A stretch of DNA of 28,872 nucleotides from Planctomycetes bacterium GWF2_50_10 (GCA_001824635.1 MHYB01000047.1:33851-62722); one strand, 5' to 3'; numbered from the stretch's first letter, positions 1 through 8,787 are shown. A program made the numbers and translations. Notes: generated from the sequence alone by a model not told the origin.

Positions 1-591
1 TGGTTCACCGTAAGAATCGCCTTGGAAGACATTCCTGCCTACGAGCATGGTTTCGGCGCGGACATCGGGGGCGACTTCGACGACTCTTGAAGTATCAGCC
101 CCTTGGTATGTGCAGCTTATAATGTCGCCATTGCCGTCGCGCTCGACAACATATGGCGCATCGTTTGTATTGGTACCGCCGAATATGTACTGATTGAGAT
201 ACTTGGAGTTTGCCAGTGAAACTACCTGTTCCAGGAGGTCATCAACTGCCTGGGCGGCAATATCCCTGTGGCCGCTCTGGTCTGCGAAAGTGCCGGTTAT
301 AATCTGTGTGACAATGGTCCTGGCGTTACTTACGTTCTGTTGGATATTGAGTATTGTCGAGCTTGAAACATCGAGCGTATCGACGACATCGGCGATATTC
401 GACGAGTAATTGGACATTGTGCGGTTTTCAGTTTCAAGGTTAAGGACGCGATAGGCTCCAAACGGGTCATCAGATGGGCGGATAATACGCTGACCTGTCG
501 CGGCTTGTTCCTGGAGCCGGGAAAGAGCACTGGAATTTTTTGCCAGTGCGAAATTTACATTATTGAACATCACGCCAAGCGAAATTGCCAT
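1..591 (-). CDS. flgL: Flagellar hook-filament junction protein FlgL (partial, C-terminus beyond window)
   Basis: FlgL (HAP3) joins the hook-side junction protein FlgK to the flagellin filament outside the cell. The 197 codons present form an uninterrupted frame from the ATG at 589-591 to the window edge; the family is usually about 300 residues or more, so the C-terminal part is missing. The N-terminus has the flagellin-family look: a heptad-like helix followed by GQRIIRPSDDP near residues 33-43, then a long helical region. The start lies 7 bases after the flgK stop, and a GAGG Shine-Dalgarno overlaps that stop, so translation is probably coupled. It is the last gene of the flgD operon seen here. 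Identification rests on the N-terminal motif and its place after flgK. Confidence 0.9.
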   Translation of the reverse strand, partial: MAISLGVMFNNVNFALAKNSSALSRLQEQAATGQRIIRPSDDPFGAYRVLNLETENRTMSNYSSNIADVVDTLDVSSSTILNIQQNVSNARTIVTQIITGTFADQSGHRDIAAQAVDDLLEQVVSLANSKYLNQYIFGGTNTNDAPYVVERDGNGDIISCTYQGADTSRVVEVAPDVRAETMLVGRNVFQGDSYGEP

Positions 592-598
592 TTTAGCC

Positions 599-2545
599 TC
601 ACATTATTTTCATAAGCTCGTCAAGAGAGTTGTTGACGGTCTGCATATATTTTCCGACTGCCTGGAACATTCTCTGGTAGACAATCAGATGGGCGGCTTC
701 TTCATTTACATTTACGCCGCTGATATTATCCTGCTGGTTTTGCAGGTTCTGGATGAGGCCGGTCACGCTTTGTTCGTGTGTTTGCGATATTCCGATCCTC
801 TGGCCAAGAGTAGCTACGATGCTCTTGTAATAGTCGCTTGACGATGTGTTATTGAGGGAGTTCCATGACTGGGAAGCGAGCTTTGCCATTCGTGCAACAT
901 TTTCGTTTCCAGTCTGGTTTGAGAGGCTCGTGGCAATTTTTGAAGGGTCGGCGTAGATAACTTCATTAATCGTGATCGTGGCGGCACTGTTGCCCCTGAA
1001 AAATGCATTTATGCCGGCACTTGCCAAGAGACCCGATGTATCGGAATCCGCCAGTGCCAGGTATGTGAAATCTTCTCCATCGTTCAATGTGCCGGTGAAA
1101 GAGACGTAGACGCCTTCTTCGATGAGGATTTTGTAACCGGGGACATAGCCTGGCCCAAGTTTTAGAGTTTGCACCAGGTCGCCGCTTTCATTTCGCACCT
1201 CAACCATGAGGCCGTCTGTAACGCCGGTTTGGCCAGTACCTGAGACTGTGCAAGTATATGTCTGATTAAGCGTGCCGGTGTACAGTCCCGAAAACTGCGG
1301 CTGGGCGGTTCCGGTAAGAGTGCTGGTATCAGGCTGGGCAAGCACGCCCGGAACAAAATCGAATTTGTAGCCGCTTTCGGTTTCGATATGCAGTTTGCCC
1401 TGAATAACCGATGCTGAAATATTATCAAGGCCGTCAAAACTGGCGGCAACATCTGAAAGTGTTTGTGAAGTGTCTACGTCGATATACTGCCTGGTTATCA
1501 AGCCGGTGCTTTCATCAGTGACACGGATGTAAATTCTCCCGTTTTCAACGGGCGGATCGAAATCGGCAAGATCCTGATCGAGCATTTGCCATCCGGTAAG
1601 ATCTTCAAACGAGCCGGTTGCACCGATACCCTGGACGTGCTGGCTGTTAATTTCAGTAATGATGCTTTTGGCCAGGTTGTTGATCTTGTCCTCTATGGCG
1701 GGAACAAGTTCGTTTTTCAGGGCGAAGATTCCGCCAAGTTTGCCGCCTTCGATATCAGTTTGATAATTATCATCTCCGGTGATAGTGATGCCGATTTTAC
1801 CATCAGCTTGTAATTTGACAGTAAGGCTGTCATAAGAGCGACCGTTAACCAATGCCATACCGTTAAAAGAAATATCAGTGCTGCCTCCATCGCGGCCGAT
1901 GGTCTGTATGCGTATGAGCTGGGCGAGATCGGAAATATACTTATCGCGGCTATCCCGCAGATTGCCTGCCTGCATGCCGTTAATTTCTACATCTTCGATA
2001 CTGCCGTTGAGTTTGGCAATTTCGGCAATAATTGTATTTATCTGCTGTACTGTAAGCTCGGCTTCGCTTGTCAATTCGACATCAAGATTATCGAAGTAGT
2101 TACCGAAAGTGCGGAATTGCCCAGCCATTGCGTTTGCAGCCGTAACTGCCTGCTGCTGATATATCTTTTCCGTCGAGTGCACCGAAAGATCCTGGAGTGC
2201 CCCAAAGAACTCATCGATCTTCGAGCTAAGGCCGCCGCTGTCGAGATCGGATATTGCCGCTTCTATGGCGTTTAAGGTACTCAGCTCTCTTGAGGTCTGC
2301 TCGACTGTCGATTTTTGCCGGAGCAGTTCCTCTTCCAGGAGTGTGTCGTACATTCGCAGTGAGTTTTCAACTTCAACTCCGCCGCCGGAAATGCTCGAGC
2401 CTGCAATGTGGACAGGTGCCGCGCGAAGCTCGATCCTCTGGCGATGATAGCCTTCTGTCGCTGCGTTGGCGATGTTATTGCCGATGATATCCATCGCCCG
2501 CTGGCTTGCGGTAAGACCTGATAATCCTATGCTGAAACTATCCAT
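599..2545 (-). CDS. flgK: Flagellar hook-associated protein 1, FlgK
   Basis: FlgK (HAP1) is exported through the flagellar channel and forms the first junction ring on the hook. The 648-residue product has the N-terminal axial-protein helix with GNNIANAATEGYHRQR at about residues 22-37. The C-terminal helix contains AAHLIVYQRMFQAVGKYMQ, which packs with the N-terminus in this family. The middle is Ser/Thr/Gly-rich and variable, as expected for surface-exposed D2/D3 domains. It starts 6 bases after flgN, whose product is the expected export chaperone for FlgK and FlgL. An AGGA Shine-Dalgarno sits only 4 bases before the ATG, overlapping the end of flgN. The length is in the usual 450-680 range. 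Confidence 0.95.
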   Translation of the reverse strand: MDSFSIGLSGLTASQRAMDIIGNNIANAATEGYHRQRIELRAAPVHIAGSSISGGGVEVENSLRMYDTLLEEELLRQKSTVEQTSRELSTLNAIEAAISDLDSGGLSSKIDEFFGALQDLSVHSTEKIYQQQAVTAANAMAGQFRTFGNYFDNLDVELTSEAELTVQQINTIIAEIAKLNGSIEDVEINGMQAGNLRDSRDKYISDLAQLIRIQTIGRDGGSTDISFNGMALVNGRSYDSLTVKLQADGKIGITITGDDNYQTDIEGGKLGGIFALKNELVPAIEDKINNLAKSIITEINSQHVQGIGATGSFEDLTGWQMLDQDLADFDPPVENGRIYIRVTDESTGLITRQYIDVDTSQTLSDVAASFDGLDNISASVIQGKLHIETESGYKFDFVPGVLAQPDTSTLTGTAQPQFSGLYTGTLNQTYTCTVSGTGQTGVTDGLMVEVRNESGDLVQTLKLGPGYVPGYKILIEEGVYVSFTGTLNDGEDFTYLALADSDTSGLLASAGINAFFRGNSAATITINEVIYADPSKIATSLSNQTGNENVARMAKLASQSWNSLNNTSSSDYYKSIVATLGQRIGISQTHEQSVTGLIQNLQNQQDNISGVNVNEEAAHLIVYQRMFQAVGKYMQTVNNSLDELMKIM

Positions 2546-2551
2546 AGCTTC

Positions 2552-3064
2552 CTATAATTGCAAATTAACCATTGCGGATTTGAGCTGCTGACTATGATTT
2601 CCGCGGCAGTTGTATGTTGTGACCTGGCTTTTACCGCCCAGCAGAGCATTAACAAGCTGGCGATTGAATCTTGCGCATTCCGACAGTAGCGACGCGGTGG
2701 CGAAATATTCAGTTCGCAGCTTTGCGGTGAGTTCCTGTATCTGTGCTTTTGCCGCAAGGAGCCTTGTGCTGGTACGCTGGCCTATATGGGGGATCAGGCG
2801 TGAGATATTCATTTCCTGAATTGGGCAGCCCAGTTCAATCGCCGCCTGCGCTCGAAGTTCATTTCGCCTGGATTCATTGATTGCGTAGGCATCCTGCTCG
2901 GACTTGATCACCGCAAGAAGGTCCTCTAGCGAGGCTGGGTCGCGTTTTAGCAGGCTTGCGCGCAGATCATTAAGGCGTGTAAGAGCGGCTTGGAGATTTT
3001 TGGCATCTTCCTGAAGTACCGCGGTCATTTGTGCGGCTATGATCTCGATCCTGGCATTTTTCAT
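2552..3064 (-). CDS. flgN: FlgN-family flagellar export chaperone
   Basis: This 170-residue, largely helical and charged cytoplasmic protein fits FlgN, the export chaperone that binds the C-termini of FlgK and FlgL before secretion. Supporting features are size, predicted coiled-coil character (long Leu/Ala/Glu/Arg-rich stretches at residues 10-70 and 95-145), no signal peptide, and a position directly before flgK and flgL. Sequence conservation in this family is weak, so position counts as much as sequence. The ATG overlaps the stop codon of the flgJ-like gene by 4 bases (ATGA), which indicates translational coupling. The C-terminal 25 residues are polar and not obviously part of the helical fold. 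Confidence 0.75.
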   Translation of the reverse strand: MKNARIEIIAAQMTAVLQEDAKNLQAALTRLNDLRASLLKRDPASLEDLLAVIKSEQDAYAINESRRNELRAQAAIELGCPIQEMNISRLIPHIGQRTSTRLLAAKAQIQELTAKLRTEYFATASLLSECARFNRQLVNALLGGKSQVTTYNCRGNHSQQLKSAMVNLQL

Positions 3065-3390
3065 AATTTGCTATCCAGTGCAGCCGGAGACTGCTCTTTG
3101 TTCATCTGGTTATAAATTTCCTTCCACAGGCCAAAGCCGCCCCTGGATCCCATGTCATCAGCCATGTACATCCAGAAGATACCCTGCATCTGTTTGGAAG
3201 TATCATCTTCCACTAGTTCGGATTCGGGAATAGTGTTTTGCATTTCTTCAAAGACTTTGTTTAGAAGTACGGATTCAAAATCTTTTGCCACCTTTACCTT
3301 GTGGCTGTCCTGCATGTCGGCGTCGCGCGCAGCATGTGAGACATCCCGGTCGGGAACTTGCACGAAATTAGTTTTGGTCGTTATTTCCAT
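3061..3390 (-). CDS. flgJ: Rod-binding protein, FlgJ N-terminal domain only
   Basis: A 109-residue protein matching the N-terminal rod-binding (rod cap) domain of FlgJ. Residues about 36-100 contain KDFESVLLNKVFEEM, then SELVEDDTSKQMQGIFWMYMADDM and GLWKEIYNQM, the characteristic pattern of this domain. The C-terminal muramidase domain of enterobacterial FlgJ is absent. This is common outside the gammaproteobacteria, where a separate peptidoglycan hydrolase opens the wall for the rod; none is visible in this window. The gene overlaps the flgI stop by one base (TAATG) and the flgN start by four, so it lies inside a translationally coupled flgI-flgJ-flgN-flgK block. Confidence 0.87.
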   Translation of the reverse strand: MEITTKTNFVQVPDRDVSHAARDADMQDSHKVKVAKDFESVLLNKVFEEMQNTIPESELVEDDTSKQMQGIFWMYMADDMGSRGGFGLWKEIYNQMNKEQSPAALDSKL

Positions 3391-4514
3391 TACATTATCT
3401 CAAGCTTTGCCTGGAGTGCGCCGGCCTGTTTGAGGGCGTTAAATATCGCGATCAAGTCCCGCGGCGTAGCACCTATGGCATTTAACGCCTTGGCCAGATC
3501 CGCGACTGTAATGACATTTTCAACGGGTATGAGATGACCCGGCTCTTCTGTAATATCAATTTGTGTATCCTGTACTCGCTCGGTTGTGCCCGCATCGGAA
3601 AAAGCTGCTGTGGGCTGGGAAACGTATTCGTTTTCCTTGACTTTCACTACGAGGCTGCCCTGCGAAATTGCCACAGTGCTGATGCCGACATTTTCACCGA
3701 CGACAATTGTGCCGGTGCGTTCATTTATAACTACCACAGCCGGCATATCCACTTTTACTTGCGGCTGTGTGATCTGATCTATGAACTGGGTGAGTTTTAT
3801 GTCAGTTATCTGCTGCGGTACTTTGACCTGTATAGTTCCCGAATCGAGGACGGCCGAGCTTGAGGCAAACATCGCGTTTATCGCATCACTGATACGTCCG
3901 GCGGTAGTGAAATCATTATTGCGTAAACTAAGCGTTACAAATCGCTGGCCCGCGATCATTTCGACAAAATCGGCCAGTTCTTCGCGTTCAACTGAAGCTC
4001 CGTCGGGTATTCGTCCGACTGTTGGGTGATTTACGCTGACCGAGGCCGCTTTTCCGCCTGCCGAAAAACCTCCAAGCGACAGCGGGCCGGCTGCTACCGC
4101 GTAGACCTGGCTGTCCAGGCCCTCAAGCGGGGTCGGGTATAGCGTTCCGCCCTGGAGGCTTACGGCATCGCCGATTGCGGAAACTGATACGTCGATCTTA
4201 GAGCCGACCCTGTCAAATGGCCCAAGTGCCGCGGTTACCATAACGATAGCTACCGAGCCTTGGCCCATTTCGTTTGGGTTGAGCACAATGCCTGAACGGC
4301 GGAGGATATTTGTGAGTATTTGCCTGCTTGGAAGTGCGCTATCGCCGGATTTGGATAAACCTACAATCAGGCCTACGCCGCTGAGCGGGTTGGAGCGGAT
4401 ACCCTTTATTTCGACGATATCCTTGATGCGCTCTGCGCTGCAAACGGAGCAGGCGGCAAAGATAACTGCCGCCGCAACAAACAACCTGGTTTTAATTAAC
4501 GCATTCCTAAGCAT
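3390..4514 (-). CDS. flgI: Flagellar P-ring protein FlgI
   Basis: FlgI forms the P-ring around the rod in the periplasmic peptidoglycan layer. I chose the ATG at 4512-4514 (374 residues) because it begins a good signal peptide: MLRNALIKTR, a hydrophobic Val/Ala/Phe core, and a CSA cleavage site before ERIKDIVEIKGIR. The frame is open a little further to a TTG at 4535, but that would add seven residues ahead of the signal and overlap flgH. Family landmarks include SNPLSGVGLIVGLSKSGDS near the mature N-terminus, the VERE motif in mid-protein, and a C-terminal VADLAKALNAIGATPRDLIAIFNALKQAGAL helix pair. Length is close to the usual 365. flgH ends 8 bases upstream. Confidence 0.95.
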   Translation of the reverse strand: MLRNALIKTRLFVAAAVIFAACSVCSAERIKDIVEIKGIRSNPLSGVGLIVGLSKSGDSALPSRQILTNILRRSGIVLNPNEMGQGSVAIVMVTAALGPFDRVGSKIDVSVSAIGDAVSLQGGTLYPTPLEGLDSQVYAVAAGPLSLGGFSAGGKAASVSVNHPTVGRIPDGASVEREELADFVEMIAGQRFVTLSLRNNDFTTAGRISDAINAMFASSSAVLDSGTIQVKVPQQITDIKLTQFIDQITQPQVKVDMPAVVVINERTGTIVVGENVGISTVAISQGSLVVKVKENEYVSQPTAAFSDAGTTERVQDTQIDITEEPGHLIPVENVITVADLAKALNAIGATPRDLIAIFNALKQAGALQAKLEIM

Positions 4515-4522
4515 ATTGCACA

Positions 4523-5143
4523 CTAGAACGGCCAAAGGAAATCAAAAATCTGACCCAGCCAGCCGACCTTATTATAAGTGTTTGAAACACCTTCATTCTT
4601 TGTAACTATCTGGAAATTCGCTACCTGTTCGGAACGAATTGTATTATCGAATGAAATATCGCTTGGCCTGACAATGCCGCTAACGGTTATTGTTTGCTTA
4701 TCACCGGCGATATCACGCTGGCGTGTTCCGATGACGACCAGGTTGCCGTTGGCCTGGATATCTTCGACCACCAGCGTCACGCGGTCATCCAAGGTACGTT
4801 CGTCTTTGTAATCGGCCTGGCCGTTAAGCTGATTATTCGATGTAGCTGAAATATCTACTCCTGGCATCCTGGGAATCAGATTATGATTCGGTGTTGTGAT
4901 ACCAAGTTCACCGTCAAAATCAACGGCACGATTGGTAGATTTCTTAAGATCACGGCTGACCTTGTTATCCACTTTACTTGCTTCGTTGATGATTACGGTC
5001 AGCACGTCGCCAATTTTTCTGGCGGTATCATCACCGTAGACGGTTGCGGTATTAAGATCGCGTTTGGCCCAGATCGAGCCGCCGAAAACGGTTGGGGCTA
5101 TCCATGTCCCGATCAGGCAAATACAAATTAATTTAGCTTTCAT
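4523..5143 (-). CDS. flgH: Flagellar L-ring protein FlgH
   Basis: FlgH forms the outer-membrane L-ring of the flagellar bushing. The 206-residue product has the conserved GSIWAKRDLNTA segment after the signal sequence, then ARKIGDVLTVIINEASK, a VVEDIQANGNLVVIGTRQ block, and the C-terminal SGIVRPSDISFDNTIRSEQV. These are all family hallmarks. FlgH is normally a lipoprotein with an L-x-G-C lipobox. Here the N-terminus has cysteines only at residues 7 and 9, inside the hydrophobic core, and none at a plausible lipidation site; the likely cut is near VFG-GS by signal peptidase I. It sits 10 bases after flgA and 8 before flgI, in the usual order flgA-flgH-flgI. Confidence 0.94.
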   Translation of the reverse strand: MKAKLICICLIGTWIAPTVFGGSIWAKRDLNTATVYGDDTARKIGDVLTVIINEASKVDNKVSRDLKKSTNRAVDFDGELGITTPNHNLIPRMPGVDISATSNNQLNGQADYKDERTLDDRVTLVVEDIQANGNLVVIGTRQRDIAGDKQTITVSGIVRPSDISFDNTIRSEQVANFQIVTKNEGVSNTYNKVGWLGQIFDFLWPF

Positions 5144-5153
5144 AATCTCCTCA

Positions 5154-6107
5154 TTAAAAGACAGGTTCTACCGTGCCGTCATTATTTACCCGTGCAACGA
5201 GCACCTTCTGAGAATCTATATTCCTTACTTTGATGTATTCGTTCGTTCGGCCGTCCTGCATTGCTTCGCCCATGGCTGTTATAGATAGACCAGGGCGTTT
5301 GATCTGTATCACGACTCCCTGGCTGCGGCTTATAATAATCTGTTCTTTCTGGTTTGCGGCCATTTCGCCGCTGATAACTGAATTAGTTCTGATGGTGCGT
5401 TTAGCAACCAGACCGAAAGGCTCGACCCAGTTTGCCTGGGGGTACGCACTATGGTAAGTTTCGATCTTTGTATTATCTGCCGAAAGCAGCCCTCCGGCGG
5501 GAATATCCTTCAATGCGACTGCTCTTTTGGCCTGGTATTGTGCCTGGAACTGAACAGCCTGTGCATTAAGTTCCATTTGGCCCTTGTATAAAGCTATCCG
5601 CATGCGAAGCGATGTGGTACTTGCGTTTTCTATCGCGGGGTGAATAGTTACCTGGTTGGCTTCGGCGCTTACAAAAATGTCCTTTGGCGTGGTGACCGCC
5701 TTCCATGAACATGCCGATGCAAGGCCATTGTCGGTTATCGCTTTGTAAGCGGATTTCAATATCTGCTCGCCGGTGATTTTTAGGCTTTGCCTTTTTACCG
5801 ACACTACCGGTGCGCCGGCAAATTCGATCTGCGCGGCATATATATCGGCTGAAGCAAGCCTGCTAAGTATGGCATTGCGGTCAAGCTGCACGTCTCCAGT
5901 TCCTATGCTGGTACGTCCCAGCGTAACAGCGGAAGCGGTTTCGACCAGGTGCTTGCTGCCGGTAAGTATTGCCGCATCGCCAAGTAATATAATATCGCTG
6001 CTGACCGAAACGCTGCGCGGCAAAAAGACCTTAAGCAAGGGCTGTTCGTCAGCGATTACCGCCGAGGCTGTCAAGAGCACCAATATGTAAAATCGACTAA
6101 GCTTCAA
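5154..6107 (-). CDS. flgA: Flagellar P-ring assembly chaperone FlgA
   Basis: FlgA is the periplasmic chaperone for P-ring (FlgI) assembly. The 317-residue product has an N-terminal signal peptide (MKLSRFYILVLLTASAVIA). A variable region follows to about residue 190. The conserved C-terminal SAF/beta-clip part starts around AKRAVALKDIPAGGLLSADN and includes GLVAKRTIRTNSVISGEM. The final beta-rich segment, SRSQGVVIQIKRPGLSITAMGEAMQDGRTNEYIKVRN, is the typical FlgA ending. It lies 3 bases after flgG and directly upstream of flgH and flgI, matching the standard order. It is longer than the roughly 220-residue enterobacterial FlgA because of the extra N-terminal domain. Confidence 0.9.
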   Translation of the reverse strand: MKLSRFYILVLLTASAVIADEQPLLKVFLPRSVSVSSDIILLGDAAILTGSKHLVETASAVTLGRTSIGTGDVQLDRNAILSRLASADIYAAQIEFAGAPVVSVKRQSLKITGEQILKSAYKAITDNGLASACSWKAVTTPKDIFVSAEANQVTIHPAIENASTTSLRMRIALYKGQMELNAQAVQFQAQYQAKRAVALKDIPAGGLLSADNTKIETYHSAYPQANWVEPFGLVAKRTIRTNSVISGEMAANQKEQIIISRSQGVVIQIKRPGLSITAMGEAMQDGRTNEYIKVRNIDSQKVLVARVNNDGTVEPVF

Positions 6108-6110
6108 TTA

Positions 6111-6896
6111 TCATCTCACAAGCTGATTTGCGGTGTTGAGCATTTCGTCGCCGGCCTTGATGGCACGCGAATTTATTTCATAAGCCCGCTGGGCCGTTAT
6201 GAGGTTTACAAGTTCTGTTACCATCTGCACATTTGATTTTTCCAAAAAGCCCGACTGTATCATGCCAAATCCGCTATCGCCGGGATTGCCTACAAGGGGA
6301 GAGCCGCTGGCCTCTGTTTCCTTGAGCAGATTGCCGCCCTCGCTGGACAGTCCAGCCGGATTGGCAAAACGAGCTAGTTGGATGGTTCCTACTGTGCTTT
6401 TTTGGCCTGCGGCTGAGGTTACGCTCACGGCTCCGCCAGGGCCGATATCGATTGAAACCGAATCGACGGGAACTGAAATTGCGGGTTCGAGCATGTAGCC
6501 TGTAGAAGTAACGAGATTGCCGTTGGCATCTTTTTGCAGAGAGCCATCGCGGGTATATCGTTTTTCGCCATTGGGCATCGTGACCTGCAGGAAGCCTTCG
6601 CCCTGGATCGCCACATCAAGATCTCTTTCGGTATTCGACAGTTCGCCTGGCGTAAAGACTTTAGTAGTACCGGCTGGCCGAACGCCTGAACCGATCTCAA
6701 GACCGGTTGGCGCCTGCACGCCTGAGCCGACTTCTCTGCCTGCCTCGCTGATCTTAAGGTAAAGCAGGTCCTGGAAGTCTATCTGAGAGCGTTTGAAGCC
6801 GTTTGTATTTATGTTGGCCAGGTTATGAGCTATGACGTCCACAGTCATCTGCTGTGCGCTCATGCCCGTGGCGGCTGTTGAAAAAGCTCTTAACAT
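6111..6896 (-). CDS. flgG: Flagellar distal rod protein FlgG
   Basis: FlgG makes the distal rod that passes through the P and L rings. The 261-residue length is exactly typical. The N-terminus has AHNLANINTNGFKR (residues about 23-36), the flagellar axial-protein motif. The middle has the signature DLDVAIQGEGFLQV and the C-terminus EKSNVQMVTELVNLITAQRAYEINSRAI. It follows flgF by 19 bases. FlgF and FlgG are paralogues; the FlgG assignment rests on its length, the LRAFSTAATGMSAQQ start and its placement immediately before flgA. Confidence 0.96.
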   Translation of the reverse strand: MLRAFSTAATGMSAQQMTVDVIAHNLANINTNGFKRSQIDFQDLLYLKISEAGREVGSGVQAPTGLEIGSGVRPAGTTKVFTPGELSNTERDLDVAIQGEGFLQVTMPNGEKRYTRDGSLQKDANGNLVTSTGYMLEPAISVPVDSVSIDIGPGGAVSVTSAAGQKSTVGTIQLARFANPAGLSSEGGNLLKETEASGSPLVGNPGDSGFGMIQSGFLEKSNVQMVTELVNLITAQRAYEINSRAIKAGDEMLNTANQLVR

Positions 6897-6915
6897 AATG
6901 TGATTCCTTTATTCA

Positions 6916-7629
6916 TCATCCCATTGCGACGCCCAGGATGCTCTTAGTGTTGTCAGTGTCGGCAGTCATCATCTTCATATTAGATTGGTACATTCTGCTG
7001 ACAGTTATCAGATCGACCATTTCGTCGACCATTTCTACATTGGAAGATTCCTGGTAGCCCTGCTTGATCGATATTTCCGCGACTTCTTTTGGTTTTATAA
7101 AAGATGGCGGCGCCCAGCAGTTTTTACCTACGGGAACCAGTTTGGCTTCATCCTTGCCGAAATCGGCTATTTTCAACTGGCCCATCGTGTTTTCACCGGC
7201 TTTGACAAACCCGTCTTCGGAAACGGTTATGTCGGTCACAGAGAGGCTCTCTGGAAGTACCAGCGCCCCGTCTTTGCCCGCCAGGAGCCTGCCTTCGAGA
7301 TCTACGATCTGGCCCTTGTTATTAACTTTGAATATTCCGTTGCGCGAATACAGAGGACCATCGGGCGTTTCGATAGTGAAAAAGCCCTTGCCGGACATTG
7401 CCCAGTCAAGGTGATTGCCTGTATGAACAAGATGGCCCTGGGAAAAATCGAACTGGGTCTTGCTGTCGATGGCGGAATTACCCATTTTTTCTGCCAATGA
7501 CTTGGTAAATGAGTTACACCTGCGTTTAAACCCAGCTGTATTTATATTCGCCAGGTTACTGGTGATAGTCTCGTATTCCTTCGTCAGCGCCGAAAGTGAG
7601 GAACTGAGCTGTTGACTAGAAATAGGCAT
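6916..7629 (-). CDS. flgF: Flagellar proximal rod protein FlgF
   Basis: A rod component of the flagellar basal body, paralogous to FlgG. The 237-residue product carries SNLANINTAGFKRR (residues about 24-37), a hook-basal body middle domain with HLDWAMSGKGFFTIETPDGPLYSRNG, and the C-terminal SSNVEMVDEMVDLITVSRMYQSN helix. It is shorter than FlgG, as FlgF usually is. The extreme N-terminus (MPISSQQLSSSLSAL) differs from the common MDRxLY start, but the frame and spacing support it: the stop of the upstream PilZ-type gene is only 3 bases away. The flgF-flgG order matches most flagellar loci. Confidence 0.9.
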   Translation of the reverse strand: MPISSQQLSSSLSALTKEYETITSNLANINTAGFKRRCNSFTKSLAEKMGNSAIDSKTQFDFSQGHLVHTGNHLDWAMSGKGFFTIETPDGPLYSRNGIFKVNNKGQIVDLEGRLLAGKDGALVLPESLSVTDITVSEDGFVKAGENTMGQLKIADFGKDEAKLVPVGKNCWAPPSFIKPKEVAEISIKQGYQESSNVEMVDEMVDLITVSRMYQSNMKMMTADTDNTKSILGVAMG

Positions 7630-7632
7630 TTA

Positions 7633-8778
7633 TCAATTCTTTCCAGATACTGCTGGCTCGGTATTCATACTTAATTTGTGAGCGACCATATTAGTTGCCT
7701 CGACTAGTTCGTCGAATTCTTTGCCTTTTGCTCCCGTCATTTCCACTGCGATCGATAAGCCACGATCAACAGGTCTTACATGTCGCACGACTGCCACATC
7801 CTGGACGAAATTGCCGTTTGGCAAACCCATGACTATCAAAACACGATTACCTACCGATGCCTTAATAGTGCTTTCTATCAGCACGCCCGGGCCGGCAAGT
7901 TGTTTTATCCGGGCCTTGTAGAATCTAGGTACATCAAATTCAACGCCCATGTCAAATTGATAAAGAGCTATAAGCGCCTGGCTTTCAAAAGGTACCCGCG
8001 GGAAGCGCCTTCTGCTTACGACCCTGATATTCTCGGTATGGCCAAGCGAAAGCTCGCCTGCCTGGCAATTTAATACCGGGGCCTCAAATTCCAAGACTAT
8101 CGGCCCACAGTCATATTGCAAAATCCATACCCCGGATGATATCTGGCCCAGATTTACAGGCAGTTGGACAGTAAAATCTCCGTCTGAATTACCTGTAATA
8201 ACCGCATCCATCCACCCGGAAGCGGCGTTTTTGCGCCTGTTGACGCGAATTTTTGTTCCGGGAGAAATTTGTCTCGTGCTGGTGATAGCTGCGACAGCAT
8301 GACCGTTGTTTGTGGCTGAATTCTGTACGCCGAAACCAAGCTTGGCGCGTAAAATGGTAACAGCGGCCTGAAGCTGCTCTATGTCCGCGTGGATATCGAG
8401 AATCTTTTCATTGAGCAGTTCATTTACGCCTTTTTCAAATGTATCAGGCATGGTGAAAATGGCATCGATCTGGATCAGATCGGCCTTATGGCAAATCTGG
8501 CGAAGGAGTTTTTGTTCATTCCAGGTAAGGTGATGGCTTTTGGAAAGACTGATGAACCATGTCTTTGCTGAGCGGCTCTTAACAATCCGCTGCCAGTAAT
8601 GAACCAGGATAAGAAGGATCAAAAGAATTCCAACAAGGATCAGACCACCGGTTATAAATCGGTGGTCTGTTAACGGATTTGGATTTTGAAAATTCCGCAG
8701 AGCCTGGAAACGCTGTGCTGGTGTCAGCGCAGCGATAAATGTATCAGCTAAAACAGGAACAAGGCTCTGTGTAACCAT
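7633..8778 (-). CDS. Membrane-anchored PilZ-domain protein (YcgR/FlgZ-like, possible flagellar brake)
   Basis: A 381-residue protein with one transmembrane segment (about residues 42-62, Leu/Ile-rich). A cytoplasmic helical region follows, then a YcgR-N-like beta domain (about 165-245) and a C-terminal PilZ domain (about 250-355). PilZ domains bind cyclic di-GMP, and YcgR-type proteins slow the flagellar motor. The first c-di-GMP motif is present as RRRFPR (residues 256-261). The second, normally D/N-x-S-x-x-G, is degenerate here (QLAGPG, near 293-298), so ligand binding is uncertain. I started at the ATG at 8776-8778; a TTG one codon earlier is possible. Its position between flgE and flgF, 9 and 3 bases from them, strongly implies a flagellar role. 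YcgR itself has no membrane anchor. Confidence 0.75.
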   Translation of the reverse strand: MVTQSLVPVLADTFIAALTPAQRFQALRNFQNPNPLTDHRFITGGLILVGILLILLILVHYWQRIVKSRSAKTWFISLSKSHHLTWNEQKLLRQICHKADLIQIDAIFTMPDTFEKGVNELLNEKILDIHADIEQLQAAVTILRAKLGFGVQNSATNNGHAVAAITSTRQISPGTKIRVNRRKNAASGWMDAVITGNSDGDFTVQLPVNLGQISSGVWILQYDCGPIVLEFEAPVLNCQAGELSLGHTENIRVVSRRRFPRVPFESQALIALYQFDMGVEFDVPRFYKARIKQLAGPGVLIESTIKASVGNRVLIVMGLPNGNFVQDVAVVRHVRPVDRGLSIAVEMTGAKGKEFDELVEATNMVAHKLSMNTEPAVSGKN

Positions 8779-8787
8779 CAAATCTCA

